Shown here: positions 1-12,516 of the stretch, piece after piece
Layout of the letters: each line of letters begins with the position of its first letter
Position numbering within the stretch: position 1 is the first letter of the stretch
Source of the DNA: Halobium salinum
GTDB lineage: Archaea > Halobacteriota > Halobacteria > Halobacteriales > Haloferacaceae
NCBI RefSeq assembly: GCF_026586625.1
Contig: NZ_JAODIW010000006.1
Span: 905,061 to 969,060 of the forward strand
DNA: 64,000 nt
Reading direction: 5' to 3'
The notes under the pieces: generated by a model
Databases searched by the model: none
Seen by the model: the letters and a program-made list of their open reading frames with translations, nothing else
Told to the model about the DNA's origin: nothing
Position numbers and translations under genes: made by a program

Positions 1-35
1 GGTGGCCGCGAAGCGGCCACCCGAGGGCGAAAAAA
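1..35 (-). terminator. Hairpin and T-run downstream of the KaiC-like gene
   Basis: Positions 1-9 and 13-21 are perfect 9-base inverted arms around a 3-base GAA loop. Read on the minus strand, six consecutive T (35 to 30) come just after the stop codon of the gene ending at 42, followed by the hairpin. Archaeal termination depends mainly on the T-run, so the T-run is the likely signal and the hairpin may only stabilise the 3' end. The window edge hides what lies beyond. Confidence 0.5.
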
Positions 36-41
36 GGTCGA

Positions 42-1262
42 TTAGAAGATATTCGCCTGCCGATGCACCGAGATGCCGTCGTCGGTGATATCGTAGGGCT
101 TCGTCTCGCGAGAGTGGTTCGCGTCGCGAATCTTCTGAATCTCGACGGCGAGGCGGGTCTCGCGGAAGTTCGACGGCCGGACGTACTGGAGGACGAACAC
201 GGCGTCGGTGAGGTACTCGACGATTCCGAAGCGGGAGGCGTACGGCGTGTCCTCGCTGGCTTCGGAGGTGAGCATCGTCGTCACGCCGATGCGCTTGAGC
301 GAGCGGGCGAACTCGAACACCTCGCTCCGACGTTTGGAGGGGTGGTCGTACATCATCTCGAGCAGGGAGACGGAGTCGAGGACGACGCGGTCGGCGCCGA
401 ACGCCTCGACGAGGCGGGGCAGGTCGTTGCGGATGGACTCGAGGGAGTTCGCCATCTCGACGGGGTCCATGGCGACGACGGCGAGGCGGTCCTCCTCGGC
501 GTACGAGCGGAACGGCCACCCCTTCTCCTCGGCGGTCGACAATACCGCCTCGCGGCTCTCCTCCAGCGTGATGTAGACGGCGCTGTCGCCCTCGCGGAGC
601 GCCTCGTGAAGGAACTGGAGCCCGAAGGTGGTCTTTCCGGTCCCGGCCGAGCCGATGACGGCGATGAGCGAGCGCTCGGGGACGCCCCCGAGCACCATCT
701 CGTCGAGTCCGTCGATGCCGAGCGCGATGCGTGGGATGGTCGACTCGAACTCCTCCTCGTCGGTCGCGTCGAACCCCGACCCGGATTGCTGACCGAACTC
801 CCCGAAACCGGGGGCGCCCCCGGCGTGGCCCTGCGGCGACCCCATGCCGAACCCGGCATCTGCGGGGCCGGTATCGTCGAAGCCGGCGTCGGCGTCGGCA
901 CCACTGGGGCCACCCAGCGACGGCGCGTTCTGAAACGCGGTCGCGAAGTCCTCCCCGAACGGGTCCGCGCTCGAGTCGCCCGTGTCGTGGCCCGAAGCGC
1001 CGGACGGGCCGGGGTCCGGGTTGGGGTCGACGCCCGACTCGGCGTCGAAGCCGGACGATTCGGCGTCGAAGCCGAAGGTCGACCCGTCGGCGGCGTCGGT
1101 CTGCTCGGCGTCGACCTCGCCGGTCGCTGGCGCCTCGTCACCGGATTCGACTCCCGAGTCACCGGATTCGACCCTCTGCTCGCCGGCGTCGGAGCCCTCC
1201 TCGACCGCCGGCTCCCGAATCGCCCGTTCGAACCAGTCGTCGCCGTCTTCGCCCTCACTCAC
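42..1262 (-). CDS. KaiC-like RecA-superfamily ATPase (HTR-like protein) with acidic N-terminal extension
   Basis: A 406-residue protein. Residues 1-170 are low-complexity, rich in Asp, Gly, Ser and Glu, with short repeats such as GFDAES and VESGD. Residues from about 175 to the end form one RecA/KaiC-type ATPase domain: Walker A GSAGTGKTT at about 204-212, a Walker B strand ending VVLDSVS, and a C-terminal part typical of archaeal KaiC-like proteins. There is only one ATPase domain, so this is not a cyanobacterial double-domain clock KaiC. Haloarchaeal relatives are often annotated HTR-like protein; some sit near signalling genes, but the function is unknown. The start gives a typical acidic haloarchaeal N-terminus. 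It is divergent from nadK. Confidence 0.85.
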   Translation of the reverse strand: MSEGEDGDDWFERAIREPAVEEGSDAGEQRVESGDSGVESGDEAPATGEVDAEQTDAADGSTFGFDAESSGFDAESGVDPNPDPGPSGASGHDTGDSSADPFGEDFATAFQNAPSLGGPSGADADAGFDDTGPADAGFGMGSPQGHAGGAPGFGEFGQQSGSGFDATDEEEFESTIPRIALGIDGLDEMVLGGVPERSLIAVIGSAGTGKTTFGLQFLHEALREGDSAVYITLEESREAVLSTAEEKGWPFRSYAEEDRLAVVAMDPVEMANSLESIRNDLPRLVEAFGADRVVLDSVSLLEMMYDHPSKRRSEVFEFARSLKRIGVTTMLTSEASEDTPYASRFGIVEYLTDAVFVLQYVRPSNFRETRLAVEIQKIRDANHSRETKPYDITDDGISVHRQANIF

Positions 1263-1476
1263 GGCCGGTCACGCTCCTCGTGGACCGCCTCCCGGTCGGC
1301 GGTGTCGGACTCCGCTCGAACCGGTCGTTCCGGCGGGTCGGCGTCGAATCGAGCGGGCCGGGTGCCGGGGCCACGGACATGGGCGGACCGTATGTCTCGG
1401 GCATCATGAATGTTGCCTTGCGGTGAACGACGGCGAGGACGGTGTGCTTTTGGAGAGCGGGCGAGAACCGCGGGCT

Positions 1477-2298
1477 ATGAACGTGGGAATCGTCGCCCAG
1501 AAGGGGAACGAGCGGGCGGCGCGCCTGGCTGACGACATCCGCGACCGGCTGGCGGAGACGGGGGTGTCGACCCGTCTCGACGAGGCGGCCGCGACGCTGC
1601 TCGGCGAGACGGGCACCCCGGTTTCGGAGTTCGGCACCTGCGACCTCGTCGTCTCCATCGGCGGTGACGGCACCTTCCTCCTCGCGGCCCGCGGTGCCGG
1701 CGACGCCCCGATGCTCGGCGTCAACCTCGGCGAGGTGGGCTTTCTCAACGCCGTCTCCCCGGAGGAGGCCGTCGACACCGTACACTCGGTCGTCGACGCC
1801 GGCCGGAAGCGCGGCATCGCCACGCGCGACATCGCCCGCATCGCCGCCGAGGGCGACGGCTGGCGCGGCGACGCGGCGATGAACGAGGTGGTCGTCCAGG
1901 GCCCCCGGCGCGGGCGGGGCGGCGGCATCGACGTGGAGGTACTGGTCGACGGCTCGCAGTACTCCGTGGGCCACGTCGACGGCGTGCTGGTCGCGACGCC
2001 GACGGGGTCGACCGCCTACAACCTCAGCGAGGACGGCCCGCTCGTCCATCCGGCGGTCGACTCCCTCGTCGTCAACGAGATGTGCGCCGGAGACGGGATG
2101 CCGCCGCTCGTCGCCGCACCCGATGCGACGGTGACGGTCCGCATCACCGGCGGTGACGAGGCCGTCGTCGTCAGCGACGGCCGGAGCAAGCAAGTCGTCG
2201 AGCCCCCGACGGAGGTGCAAATCGGTCGCACGGAGCCGCCCGTGCGGCTCGCCGGCCCGGCCTCCGACTTCTTCCGCGCGCTCGACAAGCTTGATTGA
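1477..2298 (+). CDS. nadK: NAD kinase
   Basis: Phosphorylates NAD to NADP with ATP or polyphosphate; cytosolic. The 273-residue protein opens MNVGIVAQKGN and carries the family GGDGTFL motif near residue 65, followed by the substrate-site segment NLGEVGFLNA and the conserved TPTGSTAYNLSEDGP block. The reading frame extends upstream without a stop, but ATG at 1477 is chosen because the conserved first beta strand begins there and the upstream translation is Pro/Arg/Ser-rich with no family likeness. Length fits archaeal NAD kinases. It converges on carB, with about 200 bases between them containing a short GATTGAGCGT tandem repeat at its stop codon. Confidence 0.93.
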   Translation: MNVGIVAQKGNERAARLADDIRDRLAETGVSTRLDEAAATLLGETGTPVSEFGTCDLVVSIGGDGTFLLAARGAGDAPMLGVNLGEVGFLNAVSPEEAVDTVHSVVDAGRKRGIATRDIARIAAEGDGWRGDAAMNEVVVQGPRRGRGGGIDVEVLVDGSQYSVGHVDGVLVATPTGSTAYNLSEDGPLVHPAVDSLVVNEMCAGDGMPPLVAAPDATVTVRITGGDEAVVVSDGRSKQVVEPPTEVQIGRTEPPVRLAGPASDFFRALDKLD

Positions 2299-2494
2299 GC
2301 GTGATTGAGCGTGACCGAGCGCGAGAACGCACAGGTCGGCCCGCCGGCGGTACAAGTGTTCGTGGGGTGACCAGGTCACCGGACCCCACCGGCGGACTCG
2401 TCCTGTAAGCGAGGGTACGACCGACGAGGAGATAACCGTAGCGAGCGCCGTCGACGGCGGGGTCCTGTCGCCGTGACGGGGGAACCGGGACCGC

Positions 2495-5749
<3,255 letters not shown>

Positions 5750-5803
5750 CGAATCCGCGAATCGTAATAAGCCCGGCGAATCGATACGAGATGCGAAATA
5801 GCG

Positions 5804-5818
5804 TTACGAATTTCGCAA
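5804..5818. promoter_or_regulatory. Candidate operator upstream of carB
   Basis: TTACGAATTTCGCAA is a 7+1+7 inverted repeat with one mismatch. It lies 55-69 bases upstream of the carB start and matches 14 of 15 bases of the site at 13653-13667 upstream of carA. A TATA-like stretch (GCTTATTA on the minus strand, about 5765-5772) lies between this site and carB. The divergent S66 peptidase begins 79 bases away on the other side. Binding by the nearby Lrp/AsnC protein is inference. Confidence 0.6.
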
Positions 5819-5896
5819 AGGATGTCGTGAACACGCCGTGGTACCGAACCACACGCCCGCCGTATCTTTTTGTGTCAGCGCCGGTCTCGCAGGGGT

Positions 5897-6934
5897 ATGC
5901 CCTCGTTCACCGTCCCGCCCGCCCTCGAACCGGGCGACACGCTCGCCGTTCTCGCCCCCTCCCGACCCCCGGCCGAGCCGTGGTTCTCGGTCGCACTCGA
6001 CCGCCTCCGCGAGACGTTCGGCCTCGACCCCGTCGTCTACCCGACCGCAGAGCGCGTCGGCGCCGAGGAACCGGTCCCGCCCGCGGAGCGCGCCACCGAA
6101 ATCGAACGCGCCTTCGCCGACCCCGAGGTCCGGGGCGTGATGGCCGTCACCGGCGGCGACGACCAGATTCGCGTGCTCCGTCACCTCGACGCCGACGTCC
6201 TCCGGGAGAACCCCACCCGGTTCTACGGCTTCAGCGACAACGACAACCTCCGGCTGTACCTCTGGAACCTCGGCATCGTCAGCTACGCCGCCCAACTTAT
6301 GCCGACGCTCGCGCTCGACCCCGACCTCCACCCGTACACCGAACGGTACCTCCGACGCGCCCTGTTCGAGGACGGGCTCGGCGTCGTCGACCCGGCCGAG
6401 GAGTGGACGGACGGATGGTACGAGTTCGACGGGGAGCCACGGGAGTGGCGTCCGACCGACGGCCACGGCTGGTGGCTCGGCCCCGACGCCGACGCGGAGC
6501 GGGCGGTCGAGGGACGGGTCTGGGGCGGCTGTTACAGCATCGTCTCGTGGCACCTGGAGACCTCGCGGTACCTTCCCGACCCGGACGACTTCGACGGTGC
6601 AGTCCTCGCCCTCGAAACGTCCGAGACGCTCCCCGACGCCGCCGACGTGGGGTACACGCTCCGCTCGATGGGCGAGCGCGGTCTGCTCGAACGGTTCGAC
6701 GGCGTCCTCGTCGGGCGACCGAAGAGCTTCAACCCGCGCGTCGACCGCGACCGCGACTTCGAGGAGTACCGGTCCGACATCCGGGACGCGGTGACGACGC
6801 AGTTGGCCGAGTACGCGCCCGACGCGGTCGCCGTGTTCGACGTCGACTTCGGTCACACCGACCCGCACGTGCCGCTGCCGCTGGGGGGCTTGGCGACGTT
6901 GGACGCGAGGGAGAATCAGTTGCGAGTCGACTGA
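5897..6934 (+). CDS. S66 family peptidase (LD-carboxypeptidase/MccF-like)
   Basis: A 345-residue serine peptidase of family S66. It starts with the typical PALEPGDTLAVLAPS strand, has a GFSDNDN segment containing the expected nucleophile Ser, a candidate Glu in LALETSE, and a C-terminal GHTDPHVPLPLG block with the catalytic His. In bacteria this family cleaves LD-bonds in murein or inactivates microcin C; haloarchaea lack murein, so an MccF-like amidase or peptide-recycling role is more likely. ATG at 5897 is chosen rather than the upstream in-frame Met because homology begins at MPSFTVPP and the upstream residues are Arg-rich. It is divergent from carB. Confidence 0.82.
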   Translation: MPSFTVPPALEPGDTLAVLAPSRPPAEPWFSVALDRLRETFGLDPVVYPTAERVGAEEPVPPAERATEIERAFADPEVRGVMAVTGGDDQIRVLRHLDADVLRENPTRFYGFSDNDNLRLYLWNLGIVSYAAQLMPTLALDPDLHPYTERYLRRALFEDGLGVVDPAEEWTDGWYEFDGEPREWRPTDGHGWWLGPDADAERAVEGRVWGGCYSIVSWHLETSRYLPDPDDFDGAVLALETSETLPDAADVGYTLRSMGERGLLERFDGVLVGRPKSFNPRVDRDRDFEEYRSDIRDAVTTQLAEYAPDAVAVFDVDFGHTDPHVPLPLGGLATLDARENQLRVD

Positions 6935-6959
6935 GGCGGGGGAGACGGCGGGTCGAGAC

Positions 6960-7493
6960 TCAGGCGTACACGTCGTCTTCGCTCAGGTCGCGCTCTTCCC
7001 GGTACTGTTCGACGAACTCGCTCACGTCGAACTGGAGCATCTGCTCTTCGAACTCGGTGGTCGCGCCGGTGTCGTCGCTGTGGGAGACGGCGTGTTCCAT
7101 GAGTTCGACGACGAGTTCGACGATAATCTCGTGGAGCCGGCGGGAGTCGAAGTCGGTCACCCACACCATCGCGTAGCCCACGTCCTGGTCGTCGGTGACG
7201 TCCTCGGCGACGACGCGTTTCGGGAACTCCTCCAGCACGATGCCCATCAGGTGAGGCGTGCCGAACTCCGGCATCTCCTCGCTGGTCGTCTCGATGGCCT
7301 CCCGGAGGACGGCGACGAGGAAGTCGGGCAGGAATCGATCCGGCGGGTGCACGTCGGTGACGACGGCGTGGGTCTCGCCACAGGCGCAGTCGAACTCCCG
7401 CATACCCATGTCGAGGTCGCGGACCCGCTTGGTCTCGCCGCAGGGCAGTTCGAGTTCGGCCCCCGGCGCCTCGGGGACGCGCGGTTCGGTCAT
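6960..7493 (-). CDS. DUF5815-like conserved haloarchaeal protein
   Basis: A 177-residue acidic protein that I recognise as resembling the haloarchaeal DUF5815 family. The N-terminal part has a Cys-containing segment (LPCGETKRVRDLDMG followed by FDCACGETHAVV) that looks like a small metal-binding or disulfide-forming hairpin; the rest is predicted mostly helical, including a PPDRFLPDFLVAVLREAI helix. No enzyme motif is visible and the function is unknown. It is separated by 26 bases from the convergent S66 peptidase gene and lies on the same strand as the genes downstream in coordinates up to the ABC transporter. Confidence 0.72.
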   Translation of the reverse strand: MTEPRVPEAPGAELELPCGETKRVRDLDMGMREFDCACGETHAVVTDVHPPDRFLPDFLVAVLREAIETTSEEMPEFGTPHLMGIVLEEFPKRVVAEDVTDDQDVGYAMVWVTDFDSRRLHEIIVELVVELMEHAVSHSDDTGATTEFEEQMLQFDVSEFVEQYREERDLSEDDVYA

Positions 7494-7574
7494 ACCCGGA
7501 GTTGCCCCTTCGGGCGTATAAACGACGCGCTCTCCGGGGCGGGTTCGGTCGGCTTCCGGGGGTCGCGTCGGGAA

Positions 7575-7859
7575 CTACGGCTCGTCGGTCGACTCGTCGT
7601 CGTCCTCTTCGTCGCCGGCCGACTCGTCGTCCTCCGCGCCCTCGAACTCTTCGAGGTCGGCTTCTTCTTCGTCCTCGTCTTCGTCTTCGTCTTCACCCTC
7701 GCGTTCGACCTCCACTTCGACCTCGATTTCGAGACCGTCCATCTCGAGTTCCGCCTCGGCCTCCGTCGCGCGGTCGACCTCGATTTCGAGTTCGTCCTCG
7801 TCGACCTCTACTTCGACCTCGACCTCGACCTCGACGTTCAGCTCGGACTCGTCGGACAT
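7575..7859 (-). CDS. Very acidic 94-residue protein built of alternating Glu/Val
   Basis: I do not recognise a characterised family. The protein starts MSDESELN, runs into alternating Val-Glu repeats (residues about 8-20, repeated near 42-56), and ends in an almost pure Asp/Glu tail. Alternating charged and hydrophobic residues would suit amphipathic beta strands. ATG at 7859 is followed by codons with the usual haloarchaeal third-position GC bias, and the frame stays open for 94 codons; the same DNA also stays open on the opposite strand, so coding status rests on composition and start context. It lies between the DUF5815-like gene and the ABC transporter operon, all on the minus strand. Confidence 0.62.
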   Translation of the reverse strand: MSDESELNVEVEVEVEVEVDEDELEIEVDRATEAEAELEMDGLEIEVEVEVEREGEDEDEDEDEEEADLEEFEGAEDDESAGDEEDDDESTDEP

Positions 7860-7928
7860 ACACGGTCGGCTTCGGACGGTCGGAGGAAAAGTCGCGTGGC
7901 CGTCAGCCGACGCGCGACGTCGGCCGCC

Positions 7929-8746
<818 letters not shown>

Positions 8747-8750
<4 letters not shown>

Positions 8751-9580
8751 CGGTCACCCCTCCCCGCGGGGTCCGCACGCGCCTCCAGATAACGCACGAG
8801 CATCCCCATCGGGACCGTGATGGCGAGGTAGCCGATGGCGACGAGCAGGAGCGGCGTCCACGCGTCGAAGTTGGTGCTGTTCACGTTCCGGAAGAAGGAG
8901 ATGAGCTCCGGGACGGCGATGAACGTCAGCAGCGACGTGTCCTTCACGAGGATGACCTGGTCGTTGCCGATGGCGGCCAGCGCGTTGCGCCACGCCTGCG
9001 GGAGCACGACCTCGCGCATCGACTGAATGTAGGACATCCCGAGCGAGCGGGCGGCCTCCATCTGGCCGTCCGGCACCGACTCGATGCCGCCGCGGATGGC
9101 CTCGCCGATGTACGCCGCGTGGTTCAGCGTCAGCCCGATGATGGCCGCCGGGTACGCGAAGTTCTGGAAGGGGAACTGCCCCGAGGGCCACAGCGCCGGG
9201 ATGCCGAAGAACACGACCGCGAGTTGGAACAGGAGCGGCGTCCCGCGGAAGAACTCGATGTACCCCTTCGCGACCGACCGCGTGAAGGTGGTCTTCGAGA
9301 CGCGTGCGAGTCCCACGATGACCCCCGCGGTCACCGAGAGGACGCTGCCGACCACGACGACGGTGAGGACGGTGTACAGCGCGTCGACGAACTGCGGCTG
9401 GAAGACCTCGACGAGCAGGGCGAAGTTCACCTGGACGACCACGATGTACGCGAGGAACGCGGCGATGACGAGGGTGAACAGCGCCGACCCGGCGACGCCG
9501 ACCCACTTCAGCGTCCGGTCGTTCAGGAACCCCTCCCCGGTCCCGTCGGTCGTCGTTCCGTCGGAATATGTCTCTGCCAT
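8747..9580 (-). CDS. Polar amino-acid ABC transporter, permease subunit
   Basis: A 277-residue membrane protein of the His/Glu/Gln/Arg permease family. About five membrane segments are visible after a short acidic N-terminus: one near residues 33-55, one near 68-90 and the rest in the C-terminal half. It carries the family's [13 protein letters not shown] segment and the EAA loop ([21 protein letters not shown]) that contacts the ATPase coupling helix. Gene order is binding protein, permease, ATPase, with 42 bases after the binding protein and a 4-base overlap before the ATPase, so this is one operon read on the minus strand. Confidence 0.93.
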
Positions 9581-9622
9581 TGGTATGCGTTGAACGAATC
9601 AGGTAAAAGCTCTACGGGGTGG

Positions 9623-10549
9623 TCAGCCCGAGAAGTACTCGCTGTATATCTCGTCGTACGTCCCGTTCTCGCGGATGGTCGCGAGCGCTTCGTTGACCTG
9701 CTCGCGGAGCTCGTCGTCGTCCTGTCGGAACGCGATACCGTACTCCTCGACCGTCAGCGTGAGATACGGCGGGGCGTTCTCCCCCTCCGCCGCGGCCTCG
9801 CCGTCGCCCTCGACGAACCGGACTGCGTCCTCGTTCTGATTGACGAACTCGGCGCTGACCGTGTTGTCGTTGATGACCGCCGACACCTGGTTGTTCATCA
9901 GCGCGCTGAACGCCGCCGGAATCTGGTCGTAGCTCTTGATGGTCAGGTCGCCGTCGAGCTCCTCTTTGAGCTCCTCGGCGGCGGTCTGACCGGTGGTCCC
10001 CTTCTGGACGCCGACGGACTTACCGGCGAGGTCCTCCGCCGACTGCACCTCGCTGTTCTGGAGGACCACGATGGTCTGGTACGCGGTGAAGTACGGGTCC
10101 GAGAAGTCGACCTTCTCCGCCCGCGTGTCGTTGATCGTCATCGCCGACATGATGACGCGGAAGTTCCCGTTGTTCAGCGACGGGATGATGGTGTCGAAGC
10201 TGGTCTGCTTGAACTCGGGGTCGTACCCCAGCTGCTCGCCGAAGACGGCCTCGGCGATGTCCACGTCGAAGCCGACCAACTCGTCCTCGTTCGTCCGGTA
10301 CTCGAAGGGCCGGTACGGGATGTCCGACCCGATGAGAATCTGTCCCTTCGACTCGCCGCCGGAGCCGCTCTCGTTACCGGAGGCGCTCCCGTTGCCCGAG
10401 GCGTTCCCCTCGCCGGAGCCACCCTCGGTCGTGGTCCCTTCGCTCGCGTTCCCGTCGCCCTCGCCGCCACCGCCGCCACCGATGCAGCCGGCGAGTCCGA
10501 GACCGGCGCCGATGCCGGCCGTCGACTTGATGTAGGTACGTCGGTCCAT
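9623..10549 (-). CDS. Amino-acid ABC transporter substrate-binding lipoprotein (Tat-exported)
   Basis: Captures a polar amino acid outside the cell and hands it to the permease. The N-terminus MDRRTYIKS is a twin-arginine signal, followed by a hydrophobic stretch and the lipobox LAGC with the lipidated Cys near residue 22, then a Gly/Ser/Asn/Glu-rich tether of about 45 residues before the periplasmic-binding-protein fold (family SBP_bac_3). Conserved blocks include PYRPFEYR, GFDVDIAEAV, and GVQKGTTGQ. ATG at 10549 is preferred to an in-frame ATG seven codons upstream because the Tat motif starts there and a TATA box lies about 26 bases before it, implying a leaderless mRNA. Confidence 0.92.
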   Translation of the reverse strand: MDRRTYIKSTAGIGAGLGLAGCIGGGGGGEGDGNASEGTTTEGGSGEGNASGNGSASGNESGSGGESKGQILIGSDIPYRPFEYRTNEDELVGFDVDIAEAVFGEQLGYDPEFKQTSFDTIIPSLNNGNFRVIMSAMTINDTRAEKVDFSDPYFTAYQTIVVLQNSEVQSAEDLAGKSVGVQKGTTGQTAAEELKEELDGDLTIKSYDQIPAAFSALMNNQVSAVINDNTVSAEFVNQNEDAVRFVEGDGEAAAEGENAPPYLTLTVEEYGIAFRQDDDELREQVNEALATIRENGTYDEIYSEYFSG

Positions 10550-10572
10550 GCCAAGACTCATCGGCCGCACGG

Positions 10573-10578
10573 TATAAT
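10573..10578 (-). promoter_or_regulatory. TATA box of the amino-acid ABC transporter operon
   Basis: On the minus strand the sequence GCATTATACC is centred about 26 bases upstream of the ATG at 10549. That spacing fits a haloarchaeal TATA box driving a leaderless transcript that begins at or next to the start codon of the binding-protein gene. Confidence 0.6.
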
Positions 10579-10690
10579 GCTTCTTCGGTCTTCTCCGGGC
10601 TCGTACGGCGATTTCTGCGGGAATCAGTACTCAGGATTCGTGATACGTTCGGCGTCGCTTCGTGTCGCCGCGGACCGTCGGTTGCGAGTT

Positions 10691-10860
10691 CCGCGACTGC
10701 GTCAGTCGCTCCCCTGCCGCGGTGGCGCGTGCTCGCGACACGGGTCGCTCGTACCGCCGCGGCGGCTCGTCGCGCTCGGAGCGGCCGCTTGGCTGCAACG
10801 CCGCGACCGCGTCAGTCTCCGCCCTGCCACGGTGGCACGTGCTCGCGACACGAGTCGCTC
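10691..10860. repeat. Two 60-base direct repeats, period 110
   Basis: 10691-10750 and 10801-10860 both begin CCGCGAC(T/C)GCGTCAGTC and both end GTGCTCGCGACACG(G/A)GTCGCTC. Over 60 bases I count about 8-9 mismatches. The 50 bases between them are unrelated apart from GC richness. The second copy ends 15 bases before the stop codon of the heme A synthase-like gene. Function unknown; it could be a duplicated noncoding element or part of a wider interspersed family. Confidence 0.7.
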
Positions 10861-10874
10861 GCGGTGCGACCGAG

Positions 10875-11738
10875 TCAGTCCCCACCCACGAACCCGCTCT
10901 CCGAAACCGTCCCCTCGTCCTCGCCGCGGAGCGCGAACCACGTCGCCAGCCCGACGACGGCGGCCGCGAGGACGACGATGGCGGCGTTCGCGACCCGCAC
11001 CGTCGGGCTGTAGATGAGCAGGTCGCGCCCGAGCAGCAGGTGGGCGAAGACGAGGACGAGCGCCGGCACGAGCGTCGTCCGGAGCCGCGGCATCGACCGC
11101 CCCGCCCAGAACGCCGCCGCCACGAGCGCGGCGAACAGCGCGAGCGACGAGAGCACGAACGCCGCCTGTGCGGCCGGCGTGTAGCCGAACAGGAGCGGCA
11201 CCCTGCTCGTCAGCAGCGAGATGGGGAGGAGCCCGCCCGCGGTGAACAGCGCGAGCCGCGTTCGCCGCAGCGACGAACTCGCGTAGTCGCCGTCGGACGC
11301 GAACAGCGTCGTCAGCAGCAGCGACGTGAAGATGCTCAGCGCGGCGAGCAGGTGGGCCGCCTGCGTCGGTGGCGAGTAGCCGCCGGGAATCAGTCCGGAG
11401 AGCGTCACCGTGACGGCGCCGATGCTCACCTGGAGCGGCAGGAGGACGAGCGCGAGCGTCGCCGTCAGCTTCGCCCGGCCGCCGACGCGCCACGACCAGA
11501 GCGCCGTGCCGAGGATGAAGAAGCCGACCACCATCGCCACGAGCCGGTGGAACCACTCGACGAAGTCCGGCAGGGTCTGCGGGAGCACCCCACCGCTACA
11601 CAGCGGCCACTGCGCCGAACAGGCGAGCCCCGACCCCGTCGCGGCGGTGTAGACGCCGAGCGCGACGAGGAGGCCGGTCAGCGCCGTCGTGAACGCGGCG
11701 AAGCCGCGAAAGGACGGCCGGAGGTCTGCACGGTCCAT
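10875..11738 (-). CDS. COX15/CtaA-type heme A synthase-like membrane protein
   Basis: Likely oxidises heme O to heme A for terminal oxidases. The 287-residue protein has about eight membrane segments in two halves. The first half has the Cys pair region GLACSAQWPLC in the outer loop and the heme-ligand-like His in VEWFHRLVAM and TQAAHLLAAL; the second half has FAHLLLGRDL. Two conserved extracytoplasmic Cys residues resemble the short archaeal/Gram-positive CtaA type. The frame runs far upstream, but ATG at 11738 (MDRADLRPSF) starts the homologous region, and a TATA-like CCTAAGTA about 28 bases upstream fits a leaderless start. No ctaB or oxidase subunits are in the window. Confidence 0.8.
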   Translation of the reverse strand: MDRADLRPSFRGFAAFTTALTGLLVALGVYTAATGSGLACSAQWPLCSGGVLPQTLPDFVEWFHRLVAMVVGFFILGTALWSWRVGGRAKLTATLALVLLPLQVSIGAVTVTLSGLIPGGYSPPTQAAHLLAALSIFTSLLLTTLFASDGDYASSSLRRTRLALFTAGGLLPISLLTSRVPLLFGYTPAAQAAFVLSSLALFAALVAAAFWAGRSMPRLRTTLVPALVLVFAHLLLGRDLLIYSPTVRVANAAIVVLAAAVVGLATWFALRGEDEGTVSESGFVGGD

Positions 11739-11824
11739 TATCCGGGACTCGGGGTCGGTCGTACTTAGGCCTGTCCGAACCGGGTCGGTCCGCGTCGGGC
11801 CGGGACGTGGCGCACGGTCGACGG

Positions 11825-12130
11825 CTACCCGCCGACGGCGTCCGGCTCGACGACGATGGTACCGTCGGCCCAGACGGTGACGAGGTGTCGTTCGAAGGGG
11901 AACCGGACGAGCCCTCGTCCGCGGGTACAGTCCTCGTTGCGGGGTGCGAACAGGGCGTCGAGCGCGTCGGTGTCGACCACGGACTCGAGCGGTGACGGGG
12001 CGTCGCCGGCGTCGACGCCCTCGACGGCCGCGATGGCCTCCGCGATGCTCGTTCCGATGTGGGCTCCGTCGTCCGGCTCGTGGTGGAAGGTTCGCTTCTC
12101 CGTCGGTCGGGTGTCGGTGGGGTCCATCAT
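11825..12130 (-). CDS. HalOD1 output-domain protein
   Basis: A protein of about 101 residues carrying the haloarchaeal HalOD1 domain, which is often found as an output domain of signalling proteins but also as a free-standing small protein. Visible features are the helix GTSIAEAIAAVEGVDAGD, the PLESVVDTDALDALF segment, and the C-terminal strands VRFPFERHLVTVWADGTIVVEP. The frame continues upstream 24 codons (to 12202), but that part is Arg-rich and unlike the family, so one of the two adjacent ATGs at 12130/12127 is preferred. It is followed at 86 bases by the divergently oriented-in-coordinate but same-strand heme A synthase-like gene. Its regulatory target is unknown. Confidence 0.75.
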   Translation of the reverse strand: MMDPTDTRPTEKRTFHHEPDDGAHIGTSIAEAIAAVEGVDAGDAPSPLESVVDTDALDALFAPRNEDCTRGRGLVRFPFERHLVTVWADGTIVVEPDAVGG

Positions 12131-12516
12131 GTAGTTGCGAGTGTGTTCCGTATCGGCCGCTTCGGCCCACCGCCGTAGTCGGGTCCGGCGCTTCGCCGTC
12201 ACCGTGACGGGCCGCCTCGACCCGGCTCCCGTCGCGTCGACTCACCACCCGCCGTGCCGACACGCCGCCGCTGCTCCCGGACGTGGACGCTCCCCAGGCT
12301 CTCCCCCTTCGTCCGTCCGGCGTCGATGCGCCGCTACGCCGGTTTCAGGGAAGAAGGTGCTGGCTATCCGTCGTTTTCACCGACCGGTTCGGAACTAAAC
12401 GGAAGCGGCGGTGCCGACGGTGATTGTCCGAGCGGCGACTACGGATGCCGTCGTCGCGGCAAAGAAGGAGCGGGTCGGTCGTCGTCGATTCCGCCGTCGT
12501 CGATTCCGTCGCCCAC
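12131..12516. other. Intergenic region between carA and the HalOD1 gene
   Basis: About 385 bases without a supported gene. Near the carA stop there is a 15-base tandem duplication (12481-12495 and 12496-12510, one mismatch, GTCGTCGATTCCG core), and a T-rich stretch on the minus strand at about 12463-12469 (TCCTTCTTT) that may end carA transcription. The open frames here have Arg/Ser/Pro-rich translations and look like shadows. Confidence 0.55.

Larger units (their letters stand above)
10550..10874. other. Intergenic region between heme A synthase-like gene and ABC operon
   Basis: About 325 bases with no convincing gene. It holds the ABC operon promoter at its left end and two copies of a 60-base repeat (10691-10750 and 10801-10860). 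Open frames here are Arg-rich shadows without start-site support. Confidence 0.6.

Noticed and set aside
42-1262. Circadian clock KaiC
   Set aside because: Only one RecA domain, no KaiA/KaiB partners, and a low-complexity leader; KaiC-like is the correct limit.
2287-2320. GATTGAGCGT tandem repeat at the nadK stop
   Set aside because: Two 10-base copies plus a diverged third partly inside the coding end; no further structure.
10691-10860. Possible CRISPR-like repeats
   Set aside because: Only two copies of a 60-base unit with a 50-base gap, no further repeats and no cas genes.
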